Below are positions 1 to 8,489 of a stretch of DNA of 64,000 nucleotides, piece by piece; position 1 is the stretch's first letter, and every line of letters begins with the position of its first letter. The notes beneath the pieces were generated by a model. The model was not told the DNA's origin and searched no databases. It saw only the letters and a list, made by a program, of their open reading frames with translations. The translations under genes and the position numbers were made by a program. Source of the stretch: Nocardioides palaemonis. Its GTDB lineage: Bacteria; Actinomycetota; Actinomycetes; Propionibacteriales; Nocardioidaceae. The stretch spans positions 1,612,001-1,676,000 of the forward strand of contig NZ_JAGVQR010000001.1 in assembly GCF_018275325.1 (NCBI RefSeq), read 5' to 3'.

Positions 1-264
1 GCCGACTACCTGCACGACGTCGCGCGCCGGATGAAGGCCCAGGGCCTGCGGGTCGAGGTCGACGACTCCGACGACCGGATGCAGAAGAAGATCCGCAACG
101 CGCAGCTGCAGAAGGTGCCGTTCATGGTCATCGCCGGCAACGACGACATCGAGGCGGGCGCGGTGTCCTTCCGCTACCGCGACGGTCGCCAGGACAACGG
201 CGTGCCGATCGACGAGGCGATCCAGCGGGTCGCCGACGCGGTGGCGGCGCGCGAGCAGGTCTGA
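1..264 (+). CDS. thrS: Threonyl-tRNA synthetase, C-terminal fragment
   Basis: The reading frame is open from base 1 and ends at TGA 262-264, giving the last 87 residues of a gene that begins outside the window. The sequence ([19 protein letters not shown], then a [12 protein letters not shown] strand) matches the anticodon-binding domain that ends class II threonyl-tRNA synthetases, which charge tRNA-Thr in the cytosol. The catalytic core is not visible. ThrS followed by a HIT gene and pgsA is standard actinobacterial order, supporting the call. Here two unrelated genes and a GNAT gene lie between them. Confidence 0.85.
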   Translation, partial: ADYLHDVARRMKAQGLRVEVDDSDDRMQKKIRNAQLQKVPFMVIAGNDDIEAGAVSFRYRDGRQDNGVPIDEAIQRVADAVAAREQV

Positions 265-266
265 GC

Positions 267-1451
267 GTGTCGGTGGTCGAGGTGCGAGCGCAGCGAGCCG
301 CGAGACCCCGCCGACCGGTCGTCGACCTCACCGACGAGGAGGCGCGCCGGGCGCTGCCGCTGAAGTGGGGGACCGTCCCCGACGACGTGATCCCGGCGTG
401 GGTCGCCGAGATGGACTACGCGGTCGACCCGGTGGTGATGGACGCGGTCCGGGGCGCAATCGCCGACGGCGTCACCGGCTACCCCCTCGAGCGCGACCCC
501 GCGCTCGGCGAGGCCTACGCCGGGTGGGCGTCACGCCACTTCGGCTGGGCGCCCGAGCCCGAGGCCGTACGCCCGGTCGTCGACGTGACGGCTGGCGTCC
601 GGCTGGCCATCGACGTGCTGAGCGGGCCGCGGGGAGTGGTGTTCCCGACGCCCGGCTACAACGCCCAGCACGGTCTCGCCGGCATCACCGGGCGGCTCGA
701 GCACCTCCTCGAGGTCCCGGCCTCCGCCGACCGGGCCGAGATCGACCTCGACCGGCTCGACCGGCTGTTCCGCGACGGGGCTCAGACGCTGCTGCTCACC
801 CAGCCGCACAACCCGTGGGGCCGGGCGTTCACGCGCGCCGAGCTCGAGGGCGTCCGCGACGTCGTGCTGCGCCACGGCGCCCGCGTGGTCAGCGACGAGA
901 TCCACGCGCCGCTCGTGCTGCCCGGCGCCGAGCACGTCTCCTACCTCGCGATCGACGGCACCCACGACCACGCGGTCGCGGTGGTCGCCGCCTCCAAGGC
1001 GTTCAACACCGCCGGCCTGAAGTGCGCGCAGCTCGTCGTGCCCGACCCCGCCGCCCGGAGGCTCCTCGACGCCGAACCCATGTCGCGCAACGACTCGTGG
1101 TCGCCCCTCGGCGTCGTCGCCGCCCGTGCTGCCTACGACGACGGAGACCCGTGGCTCGCCTCCCTCGTCGAGCGCCTCGACCAGCAGCGCAGCCTGCTCG
1201 GCGAGCTGCTGGCGACCCACCTGCCAGAGGTGCGGATGCGCCCGCTCGAGGCGACGTACCTCGCCTGGCTCGACGCGTCGGCGTACGGGCACGACGACGC
1301 CGCGGCCGTCGCGCTCGAGCGCGGGAGGGTGAAGGTGTCCGACGGCGCGTCCTACGCCCCCGGCTCCACCGGCCACGTCCGGCTCAACATCGCCACCTCG
1401 CCGGAGCGCCTGACCCGCATCGTCGAGCGCCTCGCCACGGCCTGGACCTGA
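267..1451 (+). CDS. MalY/PatB-type PLP-dependent C-S lyase (aminotransferase class I/II)
   Basis: 394 residues of a fold-type I PLP enzyme. The family signature near residues 35-50 (LKWG then IPAWVAEMDY) and the Schiff-base lysine in AASKAFNTAGLK (about residue 245) place it with MalY/PatB cystathionine beta-lyases, which cleave cystathionine or related thioethers to a thiol, pyruvate and ammonia. It begins two bases after the thrS stop. The only in-frame starts (GTG 267, 273, 282) all lie in or next to a REP element, so the first dozen residues (VVEVRAQRAARP) are REP-encoded and absent from typical homologues. Substrate is not determinable; other class I aminotransferase activities remain possible. 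Confidence 0.8.
   Translation: MSVVEVRAQRAARPRRPVVDLTDEEARRALPLKWGTVPDDVIPAWVAEMDYAVDPVVMDAVRGAIADGVTGYPLERDPALGEAYAGWASRHFGWAPEPEAVRPVVDVTAGVRLAIDVLSGPRGVVFPTPGYNAQHGLAGITGRLEHLLEVPASADRAEIDLDRLDRLFRDGAQTLLLTQPHNPWGRAFTRAELEGVRDVVLRHGARVVSDEIHAPLVLPGAEHVSYLAIDGTHDHAVAVVAASKAFNTAGLKCAQLVVPDPAARRLLDAEPMSRNDSWSPLGVVAARAAYDDGDPWLASLVERLDQQRSLLGELLATHLPEVRMRPLEATYLAWLDASAYGHDDAAAVALERGRVKVSDGASYAPGSTGHVRLNIATSPERLTRIVERLATAWT
272..307 (+). repeat. 36-bp REP-like element, copy 1
   Basis: Begins GGTGGTCGAGG and ends CGCGAGACC, with a GCGAGC-rich core. It differs at about four positions from the reverse complement of the copy at 16437-16472. It covers the translation start of the MalY-type gene. 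Confidence 0.7.
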
Positions 1452-1455
1452 GCGC

Positions 1456-1461
1456 TAGCGT
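1456..1461 (+). promoter_or_regulatory. -10 element TAGCGT, leaderless promoter
   Basis: TAGCGT is followed by exactly six bases and then the ATG at 1468, the spacing expected if transcription starts on or next to the start codon. No Shine-Dalgarno sequence is present. Confidence 0.5.
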
Positions 1462-1467
1462 CGAGGC

Positions 1468-2334
1468 ATGCAGCTCGGCGTCCACTACGCGAACTTCACC
1501 CACCCCGACTGGCAGGCCCGGCTCACGGAGCGGCTCACCGAGACCGCGCGGGTGGCCGACCAGGGCGGCATCGCCCAGCTCACCGTCATGGACCACTGGT
1601 TCCAGATGGAGCAGCTCGGCGGCCCCGAGCAGCCCATGCTCGAGGGCTACACGACCCTGGGCTACCTCGCCGCCGTGACGGAGCGGCTGCGCCTCGGCCT
1701 GCTCGTCACCGGCGTGACCTACCGCCACCCGGGGCTGCTCGCCAAGACCGTCACGACGCTCGACGTGCTCTCCGGCGGCCGGGCGATGCTGGGGATCGGC
1801 GCTGCCTGGTACGACCGTGAGCACGCGGGGCTCGGCGTGCCGTTCCCGCCGCTGAAGGTGCGCTACGAGTGGCTCGAGGAGACGCTCCAGGTCGCCCGCC
1901 GGATGTTCGCCGGCGACCGGACGCCCTACGAGGGCACGCACGTGCGGCTCGAGGAGCCGGTCAACGTCCCGCCGCCGGTGCGGGGACGGATCCCGATCCT
2001 CATCGGCGGGGGCGGGGAGAAGAAGACCCTGCGCCTGGTCGCGCAGTACGCCGATGCGTGCAACCTGTTCGGCGGGCCGCCCGAGGAGGTCCGGCACAAG
2101 CTCGAGGTGCTGCGCGGCCACTGCGACGACGTCGGCACCGACTACGACGCGATCGAGAAGACCATCATCGTGGGCGGCGACCCGGTCAGTGGCACCGACG
2201 ACTACCTGGCCACGGCCGAGGCCTACGCCGCGCTCGGCGTCGACATGGTGGTCAGCGGGCCCGCCGGCGACGACCCGGTCGCGTGGACGACTGCGGTCGC
2301 CGAGCGGGTGGTCCCGCGGCTGGCGTCGCTGTAG
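1468..2334 (+). CDS. LLM-class (probably F420-dependent) oxidoreductase
   Basis: 288-residue luciferase-like TIM-barrel monooxygenase/reductase. Family marks are the N-terminal MQLGVHYANFTHPDW, the LGLLVTGVTYRHPGLLAK strand-helix, LSGGRAMLGIGAAWYDREH, and the late IPILIGGGGEKKTLRLVA segment that in F420-binding members contacts the cofactor phosphate. Actinobacteria carry many such genes; substrate cannot be read from sequence. It stands alone, ending 19 bases before the convergent GNAT gene. A TAGCGT -10 six bases before ATG 1468 supports both the start and leaderless expression. FMN-dependent use is the main alternative. Confidence 0.8.
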   Translation: MQLGVHYANFTHPDWQARLTERLTETARVADQGGIAQLTVMDHWFQMEQLGGPEQPMLEGYTTLGYLAAVTERLRLGLLVTGVTYRHPGLLAKTVTTLDVLSGGRAMLGIGAAWYDREHAGLGVPFPPLKVRYEWLEETLQVARRMFAGDRTPYEGTHVRLEEPVNVPPPVRGRIPILIGGGGEKKTLRLVAQYADACNLFGGPPEEVRHKLEVLRGHCDDVGTDYDAIEKTIIVGGDPVSGTDDYLATAEAYAALGVDMVVSGPAGDDPVAWTTAVAERVVPRLASL

Positions 2335-2353
2335 CGAGGTCGCGTCCGCGCCG

Positions 2354-2830
2354 TCACAGCGCGCGGACGTACCTCCGGCACGGCGACACGTAGGTCTCGC
2401 CGCCGGCCGTGACCTCGTAGGGCAGGTCGCCCTCGTCGGTCCAGCCGTGCTTCTCGTAGAACCGGCGCGCCCGCGCGTTGCCGGCGACGACGGCCAGCCA
2501 CGCGGCGTCGTGCCCGGCCGCCGCGACCCGCGCACACGCCTCGGCCAGCAGGTCGGCCGCCACGCCGGTGCCGCGTGCTGCGCGGGAGACGAAGACCTGC
2601 TCCACCTCGTCGCCCACCACCATCACGAACCCGAGGAGCGTGCCGTCGCCGGCGACCGCGACCACCGTGTCGCCGACCCGCGGCGGCGTGCGCTCGTGGA
2701 ACGCCGCGAGGGTGCGGGCCGCGGTGAGCCCGTCCGGCACGTGCCCGGCGTGCCCGTCGTGCCACCCCTCGTGCCACAGGTCCGCCACCGGCGCCATGTC
2801 AGCGGGCTCGGCCGGTCGGATCGACGTCAT
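2354..2830 (-). CDS. GNAT family N-acetyltransferase
   Basis: 158 residues with the GNAT core: ADMAPVADLWHEGWHDGH at the N-terminus, the beta-4 strand VEQVFVSRAARGTGVAADLL carrying the acetyl-CoA pyrophosphate-binding R-G-x-G-V-A loop (around residues 85-95), and the late NARARRFYEKHGW motif typical of the family. It transfers an acetyl group from acetyl-CoA to an unidentified amine. Divergent from the HIT gene, with only 22 bases between start codons. On its own strand TAGGGT lies six bases before the ATG, predicting a leaderless transcript. Confidence 0.8.
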   Translation of the reverse strand: MTSIRPAEPADMAPVADLWHEGWHDGHAGHVPDGLTAARTLAAFHERTPPRVGDTVVAVAGDGTLLGFVMVVGDEVEQVFVSRAARGTGVAADLLAEACARVAAAGHDAAWLAVVAGNARARRFYEKHGWTDEGDLPYEVTAGGETYVSPCRRYVRAL

Positions 2831-2836
2831 GACCCC

Positions 2837-2846
2837 ACCCTAGGAT
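2837..2846. promoter_or_regulatory. Overlapping divergent -10 elements (GNAT and HIT genes)
   Basis: On the plus strand TAGGAT (2841-2846) lies six bases before ATG 2853; on the minus strand TAGGGT (complement of 2837-2842) lies six bases before ATG 2830. The two hexamers share the TA pair inside a CCTAGG core, so polymerase probably cannot occupy both at once. Confidence 0.5.
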
Positions 2847-2852
2847 CGCGCC

Positions 2853-3368
2853 ATGAGCGAGGAGACCCGCGGCGCCGGTCCCGACGGACTCGAGCGGATC
2901 TGGACGCCCCACCGGATGGCGTACGTCCGCAACGCCGTCGACGACGAGGGCTGCCCGTTCTGCGCCATCCCGTCACACCCCGACGAGGAGTCGCTGGTGG
3001 TCGCGCGGGGGGAGACGACGTACGCGGTGCTCAACCTGCACCCCTACAACCCCGGCCACCTGATGGTGCTGCCCTACCGCCACGTCGCCGACCTGACCGA
3101 CCTCACCGACGACGAGGCCGGCGAGCTGATGACCATGACGCAGCAGGCGCTGCGGACGATCCGGTCGGTCAGCCGACCGCACTCCTTCAACGTCGGGCTC
3201 AACCTCGGGCGCTCGGCCGGCGGGTCGCTCGCCGACCACCTCCACCAGCACGTCGTGCCGCGCTGGACCGGCGACGCGAACTTCATCACCGTCGTGGGCG
3301 GCACCAAGACCGTCCCGCAGCTGCTCGAGGACACCCGCCGGCTGCTCGCCGAGGCGTGGCCGGCATGA
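2853..3368 (+). CDS. HIT family protein (Ap4A phosphorylase-like)
   Basis: 171 residues. The histidine-triad motif LADHLHQHVVPRW (H-x-H-x-H, about residue 130) acts on nucleoside phosphoramidates or dinucleoside polyphosphates such as Ap4A; the family also shows VLNLHPYNPGHLMVLPYRHV around residues 55-75, seen here. An N-terminal C-x-x-C pattern (CPFCAI) is partial. In Mycobacterium and Streptomyces this gene lies between thrS and pgsA, as here. The stop overlaps the next start (ATGA), indicating translational coupling with the IMPase-like gene. Confidence 0.85.
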   Translation: MSEETRGAGPDGLERIWTPHRMAYVRNAVDDEGCPFCAIPSHPDEESLVVARGETTYAVLNLHPYNPGHLMVLPYRHVADLTDLTDDEAGELMTMTQQALRTIRSVSRPHSFNVGLNLGRSAGGSLADHLHQHVVPRWTGDANFITVVGGTKTVPQLLEDTRRLLAEAWPA

Positions 3369-4138
3369 GCGGGCACCCGCTGGCCGCCGACGCCGCGCTC
3401 GCGGCCGACCTGGTGCGCGAGGCCGCGCTGCTCGCCGCCCGGATCCGCTCCGAGGGCCTCGACGTGGAGCGCAAGACCAGCGGGTCGGACATCGTCACGC
3501 AGGCCGACACCGCGGCCGAGCGGCTGATCGTCCAGCAGCTCACCGCCGAGCGGCCCGACGACGCGATCGTGGGGGAGGAGGGCACCTCGCGCCCCGGGAC
3601 CTCGGGCCGCACGTGGGTCATCGACCCCGTCGACGGGACCTACAACTTCTCCCGCGGCAGCGACTGGTGGTGCAGCGCGATCGCGCTGCGCGACGAGGAC
3701 GACGTCCTGCTCGGCGCGGTGCACCACGCCGCCTCCCTGCGCACCTGGGTCGGCGGACCCGACCTGCCCAGCACGTGTGACGGCGTCCTCCTCGACCCGC
3801 TGCCGCAGACCGCCCGCGAGGCGCGGTGCGCGGTGACCTACCTCCACCCGCCGTTCTACAGCGGCGAGGTGGGCGTCGCGTTCGCCCGTGCGCTCGGGCA
3901 GGTCGGCACGCTGCGGATGCTCGGCTCCGGGACGATGGACTGCATGGCCATCGCCTCCGGCCAGTGGGACGTGCTGTTCCAGCACTCCGTCGCCGACTGG
4001 GACCGGCTGCCCGGCGCCGCGATCGTGCGCGGGGCGGGCGGGGAGTCGGTCGTGGTGCCGGCGGCCGGCGTCGACTGGACCGTGACCGGCGCGTCCGCGG
4101 CGGTGGCGGACGTCCGGGGAGCGCTGGCCGGCGGGTAG
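3365..4138 (+). CDS. Inositol monophosphatase family phosphatase
   Basis: 257 residues with all metal-binding marks of the IMPase superfamily: GEEG (about residue 70), WVIDPVDGTYNFSRG (D-P-x-D-G-T, about 90-104) and the late WDRLPGAAIVRGAGG (W-D-x-x-x-G). These coordinate Mg2+ for hydrolysis of phosphate monoesters such as inositol phosphate, histidinol phosphate or PAP. ATG 3365 overlaps the HIT stop. Lying between the HIT gene and the phosphatidylinositol-phosphate synthase gene, it may act on inositol phosphate or on the lipid product; that is inference. The start is fixed by the ATGA overlap. Confidence 0.82.
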   Translation: MSGHPLAADAALAADLVREAALLAARIRSEGLDVERKTSGSDIVTQADTAAERLIVQQLTAERPDDAIVGEEGTSRPGTSGRTWVIDPVDGTYNFSRGSDWWCSAIALRDEDDVLLGAVHHAASLRTWVGGPDLPSTCDGVLLDPLPQTAREARCAVTYLHPPFYSGEVGVAFARALGQVGTLRMLGSGTMDCMAIASGQWDVLFQHSVADWDRLPGAAIVRGAGGESVVVPAAGVDWTVTGASAAVADVRGALAGG

Positions 4139-4141
4139 CCT
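4136..4141 (+). promoter_or_regulatory. -10 element TAGCCT before pgsA
   Basis: TAGCCT overlaps the preceding stop codon and is followed by six bases and GTG 4148, a leaderless layout. Confidence 0.4.
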
Positions 4142-4147
4142 GCCGCC

Positions 4148-4771
4148 GTGCTCGATCGGTTCAAGCAGTTCTGGCAGGGCGTGATGCTCGCGCCGTTCAT
4201 CAACCTGTTCATCCGCCTCGGGGTGAGCCCCGACGTGGTGACGCTGGTCGGCACCCTCGGCGTCAGCTTCGGCGCGCTGTTCTTCTTCTCCCAGGGCTGG
4301 GTGTGGCAGGGCGTCCTGTTCATCACCGCCTTCGTCTTCAGCGACCTCGTCGACGGCGCGATGGCACGCAAGATCGGGCGCAAGGACGACTTCGGAGCCT
4401 TCCTCGACTCCACCCTCGACCGGGTCGCCGACGGTGCCCTGTTCGGCGGGCTGGCGCTCTACTTCGCCTGGCACACCGACAGCAGGCTCTACGTCGTCCT
4501 GTGCCTGGTGATCCTGGTGATGGGCGCGGTGACGTCGTACGCCCGGGCGAAGGCCGACCACCTCGGCTACGACGCCAAGGTCGGCATCGCCGAGCGTCCC
4601 GACCGGCTGGTCGGCATGCTCGTGCCGGCCTTCTTCGCCGACGTCCTCGACCTGCCCTGGCTGCTGTGGATCGCGCTGTGGGCGCTCGCCGTCGCGGCCA
4701 CGGTGACCGTCGCCCAGCGGATCTGGGTGGTCCGGCGCCAGGCCCTCGCCCGGGCGGCCGCCCAGGCCTAG
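4148..4771 (+). CDS. pgsA: Phosphatidylinositol phosphate synthase (CDP-alcohol phosphatidyltransferase)
   Basis: 207-residue membrane enzyme joining CDP-diacylglycerol to inositol phosphate at the inner membrane. The superfamily motif D-G-x2-A-R-x8-G-x3-D-x3-D is complete in DLVDGAMARKIGRKDDFG followed by AFLDSTLDRVADG (about residues 66-97). About six hydrophobic segments follow the usual pattern. GTG 4148 is supported by TAGCCT six bases upstream. In mycobacteria and streptomycetes the next genes encode the acyltransferase and mannosyltransferase of PIM synthesis; here pdxS follows directly, so PIM genes are not at this locus. Confidence 0.88.
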   Translation: MLDRFKQFWQGVMLAPFINLFIRLGVSPDVVTLVGTLGVSFGALFFFSQGWVWQGVLFITAFVFSDLVDGAMARKIGRKDDFGAFLDSTLDRVADGALFGGLALYFAWHTDSRLYVVLCLVILVMGAVTSYARAKADHLGYDAKVGIAERPDRLVGMLVPAFFADVLDLPWLLWIALWALAVAATVTVAQRIWVVRRQALARAAAQA

Positions 4772-4801
4772 GCCGATTCATCCCTCCGGCTGGGCCAGCA
4801 C

Positions 4802-4807
4802 TACCAT
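4802..4807 (+). promoter_or_regulatory. -10 element TACCAT before pdxS
   Basis: TACCAT is separated by six bases from ATG 4814, giving the PLP synthase operon a predicted leaderless promoter. Confidence 0.4.
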
Positions 4808-4813
4808 CCAGCC

Positions 4814-5734
4814 ATGGCTGAGCAGACCCCCCAGACTTCGGTCGAGACCCCCATCGAGCACGGCACCAGCCGCGTCAAGCGCGGCATGGCCGAGATGCTC
4901 AAGGGCGGCGTCATCATGGACGTCGTCACCCCCGACCAGGCCAAGATCGCCGAGGACGCCGGCGCCGTCGCCGTGATGGCCCTCGAGCGCGTGCCGGCCG
5001 ACATCCGCGCCCAGGGCGGCGTGTCCCGGATGAGCGACCCGGACATGATCGACGGCATCATCGAGGCCGTCTCGATCCCGGTCATGGCGAAGGCGCGCAT
5101 CGGCCACTTCGCCGAGGCGCAGGTCCTCCAGTCGCTCGGCGTCGACTACATCGACGAGTCCGAGGTGCTCACCCCGGCCGACTACACCAACCACATCGAC
5201 AAGTGGAACTTCACCGTCCCCTTCGTCTGCGGTGCGACCAACCTCGGCGAGGCGCTGCGCCGCATCACCGAGGGCGCGGCGATGATCCGCTCCAAGGGCG
5301 AGGCCGGCACCGGTGACGTCTCCAACGCGGTCATGCACATGCGCACGATCGGCGGCGAGCTGCGCCGGCTCAGCAGCCTCTCGGAGGACGAGCTCTACGT
5401 CGCGGCCAAGGAGCTGCAGGCCCCCTACGAGCTGGTCAAGGAGGTCGCGGCCGCGGGCAAGCTCCCGGTCGTCCTCTTCACCGCCGGCGGCATCGCCACC
5501 CCGGCCGACGCGGCGATGATGATGCAGCTCGGCGCCGAGGGCGTGTTCGTGGGCTCCGGCATCTTCAAGTCCGGCAACCCGGCCCAGCGCGCCGAGGCGA
5601 TCGTCAAGGCGACGACCTTCCACGACGACCCCGACGTCGTCGCGAAGGTCTCACGCGGCCTCGGCGAGGCGATGGTCGGCCTCAACGTCGACGAGATCCC
5701 GCAGCCGCACCGCCTCTCCGAGCGCGGTTGGTGA
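4814..5734 (+). CDS. pdxS: Pyridoxal 5'-phosphate synthase, synthase subunit PdxS
   Basis: 306 residues, close to the usual length. PdxS condenses ribose 5-phosphate, glyceraldehyde 3-phosphate and ammonia to PLP in a dodecamer fed by PdxT. Visible marks: [17 protein letters not shown] with the Schiff-base lysine, [35 protein letters not shown] (phosphate loop) and [14 protein letters not shown] near the C-terminus. The gene overlaps pdxT by four bases, as expected for subunits made in fixed ratio. Confidence 0.95.
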   Translation: MAEQTPQTSVETPIEHGTSRVKRGMAEMLKGGVIMDVVTPDQAKIAEDAGAVAVMALERVPADIRAQGGVSRMSDPDMIDGIIEAVSIPVMAKARIGHFAEAQVLQSLGVDYIDESEVLTPADYTNHIDKWNFTVPFVCGATNLGEALRRITEGAAMIRSKGEAGTGDVSNAVMHMRTIGGELRRLSSLSEDELYVAAKELQAPYELVKEVAAAGKLPVVLFTAGGIATPADAAMMMQLGAEGVFVGSGIFKSGNPAQRAEAIVKATTFHDDPDVVAKVSRGLGEAMVGLNVDEIPQPHRLSERGW

Positions 5735-6330
5735 CCCAGCCGACGATCGGCGTCCTCGCCCTCCAGGGCGACGTGCGCGAGCACCTGGCGGCCCTCCGGT
5801 CGCTGGGTGCCGAGCCGATCACGGTCCGTCGCCCCGCGGAGCTGGCGGCGTGCGACGGCCTCGTCGTGCCGGGCGGGGAGTCGACCACCATGATCAAGCT
5901 CGCGCGGATCTTCGACCTGCTCGAGCCGCTGCGCGCGGCCGTGCGCGGCGGCATGCCGGCGTTCGGCACGTGCGCCGGGATGATCATGCTGGCCGACCGG
6001 ATCGAGGACGGCGCCACCGGCCAGGAGACCATCGGCGGACTGCACATCACGGTGCGGCGCAACGCCTTCGGTCGGCAGGTCGACTCCTTCGAGGAGGACC
6101 TGCACCTCGACGGGCTCGACGCCCCGGTGCGGGCGGTCTTCATCCGCGCGCCGTGGGTCGAGGCGGTCGACGACGACGTCGAGGTGCTGGCTCGGGTCGA
6201 GTCCGGGCCCGCCGCGGGTAGGATCGTGGCGGTCCGTCAAGGCCCCCTGATGGCGACCTCGTTCCACCCGGAGGTCGGCAGCGACGACCGGGTCCACGGC
6301 ATGTTCGTGGACCTGGTGCGCTCGGCCTGA
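5731..6330 (+). CDS. pdxT: Pyridoxal 5'-phosphate synthase, glutaminase subunit PdxT
   Basis: 199-residue class I glutamine amidotransferase that supplies ammonia to PdxS. It begins [13 protein letters not shown] and has the oxyanion region [14 protein letters not shown], the nucleophile elbow AFGTCAGMI (catalytic Cys about residue 80) and the His-Glu pair in SFHPEVG. GTG 5731 overlaps the pdxS stop; the TTG one codon upstream is less likely. With pdxS it forms the deoxyxylulose-independent vitamin B6 route. Confidence 0.93.
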   Translation: MTQPTIGVLALQGDVREHLAALRSLGAEPITVRRPAELAACDGLVVPGGESTTMIKLARIFDLLEPLRAAVRGGMPAFGTCAGMIMLADRIEDGATGQETIGGLHITVRRNAFGRQVDSFEEDLHLDGLDAPVRAVFIRAPWVEAVDDDVEVLARVESGPAAGRIVAVRQGPLMATSFHPEVGSDDRVHGMFVDLVRSA

Positions 6331-6366
6331 CGACGTACACGAACCACGACAGAGACAGAGGTACTC

Positions 6367-7140
6367 ATGTCCGGCCACTCCAAGTGGGCAACGACCAAGC
6401 ACAAGAAGGCCGCGATCGACGCCAAGCGCGGCAAGCTCTTCGCCAAGCTGATCAAGAACATCGAGGTCGCGGCGAAGCAGGGCGGGGGAGACCCCGCGGG
6501 CAACCCGACCCTCTACGACGCCATCCAGAAGGCGAAGAAGAGCTCGGTCCCCAACAAGAACATCGACTCCGCGGTCAAGCGCGGCTCCGGTGCGGAGTCC
6601 GGCGGCGTCGACTACCAGGGCATCTCCTACGAGGTCTACGGCCCGCAGGGCGTGGCCTTCCTCGTCGAGTGCCTCACCGACAACAAGAACCGTGCCGCGA
6701 TGGAGGTCCGCACCGCGGTCACCCGCAACGGCGGCACGATGGCCGATCCCGGCTCGGTGTCGCGGCTGTTCAACCGCAAGGGCGTCGTCGTCGTCCCGAA
6801 GTCCCAGGAGGGACGCGAGGTGACCGAGGACGACGTCCTCGAGGCCACCCTCGACGCGGGTGCCGAGGAGGTCAGCGACCTCGACGAGGCGTTCCAGGTC
6901 CAGAGCGAGGCCACCGACGTGGTCGCGGTCCGCACCGCGCTGCAGGAGGCCGGCATCGACTACGACTCCGCCGACGTCGAGTTCGTCGCCAGCCTGGAGA
7001 TCCCGGTCGACGCCGACGGTGCCGGCAAGGTGATGCGCCTCGTCGACGCCCTCGAGGACCTCGACGACGTGCAGGACGTGTTCACCAACGTCGACATCCC
7101 CGCCGACGTGATGGCCGAGCTCGAGGCCGCCGACGCCTGA
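6367..7140 (+). CDS. yebC: YebC/PmpR family DNA-binding regulatory protein
   Basis: 257 residues. Begins with the invariant [20 protein letters not shown] and carries the middle [22 protein letters not shown] segment of the TACO1/YebC family, linked to transcriptional control and, more recently, to translation of difficult peptides. An AGAGGT ribosome-binding site precedes ATG 6367. In many actinobacteria yebC sits directly before ruvC as here; the 194-base gap contains a terminator and a LexA box, so it is probably not cotranscribed with ruvCAB. Confidence 0.93.
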   Translation: MSGHSKWATTKHKKAAIDAKRGKLFAKLIKNIEVAAKQGGGDPAGNPTLYDAIQKAKKSSVPNKNIDSAVKRGSGAESGGVDYQGISYEVYGPQGVAFLVECLTDNKNRAAMEVRTAVTRNGGTMADPGSVSRLFNRKGVVVVPKSQEGREVTEDDVLEATLDAGAEEVSDLDEAFQVQSEATDVVAVRTALQEAGIDYDSADVEFVASLEIPVDADGAGKVMRLVDALEDLDDVQDVFTNVDIPADVMAELEAADA

Positions 7141-7167
7141 CGTCTCGTACGCGCCTGGGCATAGCCA

Positions 7168-7216
7168 CGACGGTGGAGCGCTGAGCCCGACCTACCGGCC
7201 TTGCGCTCCACTGTCG
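7168..7216 (+). terminator. Stem-loop after yebC
   Basis: The 14-base arm at 7168-7181 (CGACGGTGGAGCGC) pairs with 7203-7216 with one G-T wobble around a 21-base loop. No U tract follows, as is common in GC-rich actinobacteria. Confidence 0.5.
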
Positions 7217-7285
7217 CACCGCCCGCCGGCACCACGTGTCCGGCCCTGTGCGCGTGTCCTGCCCGCGCTCCGCGCAGGCGCGGGA

Positions 7286-7311
7286 TAGCGTGGCGCACGA
7301 ACACATGTTCG
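7286..7311 (+). promoter_or_regulatory. ruvCAB promoter with LexA (SOS) box
   Basis: CGAAC-ACAT-GTTCG at 7298-7311 is a perfect inverted repeat fitting the actinobacterial SOS box (TCGAAC-N4-GTTCGA less the outer pair). TAGCGT at 7286-7291 is a good -10, placing transcription start inside the LexA box, so repressor binding should block initiation. A GGAGAGGG ribosome-binding site at 7321-7328 follows. Confidence 0.75.
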
Positions 7312-7334
7312 GACGCCGACGGAGAGGGACCAGC

Positions 7335-7892
7335 GTGCGCGTGCTCGGCATCGACCCCGGCCTGACCCGGTGCGGCGTCGGCGTCGTCGACGGCAGCGTC
7401 GGACGACCGCTGTCGATGGTCGACGTCGGCGTCATCCGCACCAGCTCGGGCCTGCCGGTCGCCGAGCGGCTGGTGAGCATCGAGAAGGGCCTCGACGCCT
7501 GGATCGAGGAGCACCGACCCGACGCGGTGGCCGTGGAGCGGGTGTTCGCCCGCTCCGACTCCAGCACCATCATGGGCACCGCCCAGGCCAGCGGCATCGC
7601 GCTCGTGGTCGCGGCGCGCCGCGGGCTGCCGATCGCGATGCACACCCCCAGCGAGGTGAAGGCCGCGGTCTCGGGCAACGGCCGGGCCGACAAGGCGCAG
7701 GTGGGCGCGATGGTCGTCCGCATCCTCCGCCTGCCCGAGATGCCCAAGCCGGCCGACGCCGCCGACGCGCTGGCGCTGGCCATCACCCACGTCTGGCGCG
7801 GCTCGGCCAGCAACCGCCTCGAGGCGGCCGTGGCCCAGCAGAAGGCCCAGCTCATGGCACACCAGAAGAAGACACCAGCGAGGACCCGATGA
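7335..7892 (+). CDS. ruvC: Holliday junction resolvase RuvC
   Basis: 185 residues. Starts VRVLGIDPGLTRCG with the first catalytic aspartate; VAVERVF carries the glutamate, and KPADAADALALAITH the C-terminal acidic pair of the RNase H-like fold. RuvC cuts Holliday junctions bound by RuvAB. GTG 7335 is chosen because GGAGAGGG lies seven bases upstream and family proteins start at this point. The stop overlaps ruvA by four bases, and a LexA box lies 24 bases upstream of the start. Confidence 0.94.
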   Translation: MRVLGIDPGLTRCGVGVVDGSVGRPLSMVDVGVIRTSSGLPVAERLVSIEKGLDAWIEEHRPDAVAVERVFARSDSSTIMGTAQASGIALVVAARRGLPIAMHTPSEVKAAVSGNGRADKAQVGAMVVRILRLPEMPKPADAADALALAITHVWRGSASNRLEAAVAQQKAQLMAHQKKTPARTR

Positions 7893-8488
7893 TCGCCTTC
7901 GTCCGCGGCGAGGTCGCCGCCGTCACGCTCACCAGTGCCGTCCTCGAGGTCGGCGGCGTCGGCCTCGAGCTGATGTGCACCCCCGGCACCCTCGCCACCC
8001 TGCGCGTGGGTCGCGAGGCGCGGCTGCCCACCAGCATGGTGGTGCGCGAGGACAGCCTCACGGTCTTCGGCTTCCTCGACGAGGACGAGAAGCAGGTGTT
8101 CGAGATCGCCCAGACCGCGTCAGGCGTCGGGCCCAAGGTCGCCCAGGCGATCGTCGCGGTGATGAGCCCCGACGACGTACGCCGGGCGATCGCGGCCGAG
8201 GACGTCAAGGCCTTGACCCGCGTGCCCGGGATCGGCCAGAAGGGCGCCCAGCGGATCATCCTCGAGCTCAAGGACCGGATCGGCCCGCCGACCGGCGGCG
8301 CGCACGCGGTGGCGGCGCCGCACGCGGGGGAGCCGTGGCGCGCGCAGGTCCAGCAGGGCCTCGTCGGCCTCGGCTGGTCGACCAAGGAGTCGGAGAAGGC
8401 GGTCGACGCCGTCGCCGACCAGGCCGGCGCCACCCCCGACGTCGGCGCGCTGCTGCGCGCGGCGCTGCGCACCCTGAGCAAGGCCTGA
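7889..8488 (+). CDS. ruvA: Holliday junction branch migration protein RuvA
   Basis: 199 residues. N-terminal OB fold [12 protein letters not shown], then two helix-hairpin-helix units ([20 protein letters not shown] and [20 protein letters not shown]) that bind the junction, a variable linker, and a C-terminal domain ([17 protein letters not shown]) contacting RuvB. It overlaps ruvC at its start and lies one base from ruvB, typical of the SOS-controlled ruvCAB operon. Confidence 0.95.
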   Translation: MIAFVRGEVAAVTLTSAVLEVGGVGLELMCTPGTLATLRVGREARLPTSMVVREDSLTVFGFLDEDEKQVFEIAQTASGVGPKVAQAIVAVMSPDDVRRAIAAEDVKALTRVPGIGQKGAQRIILELKDRIGPPTGGAHAVAAPHAGEPWRAQVQQGLVGLGWSTKESEKAVDAVADQAGATPDVGALLRAALRTLSKA

Positions 8489-8489
8489 C

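Noticed and set aside
3074..4561. Long minus-strand open frames across the metabolic genes
   Set aside because: They are opposite-strand frames of clear plus-strand genes, caused by high GC at third positions; their sequences are Arg/Gly/Val-biased without domains.
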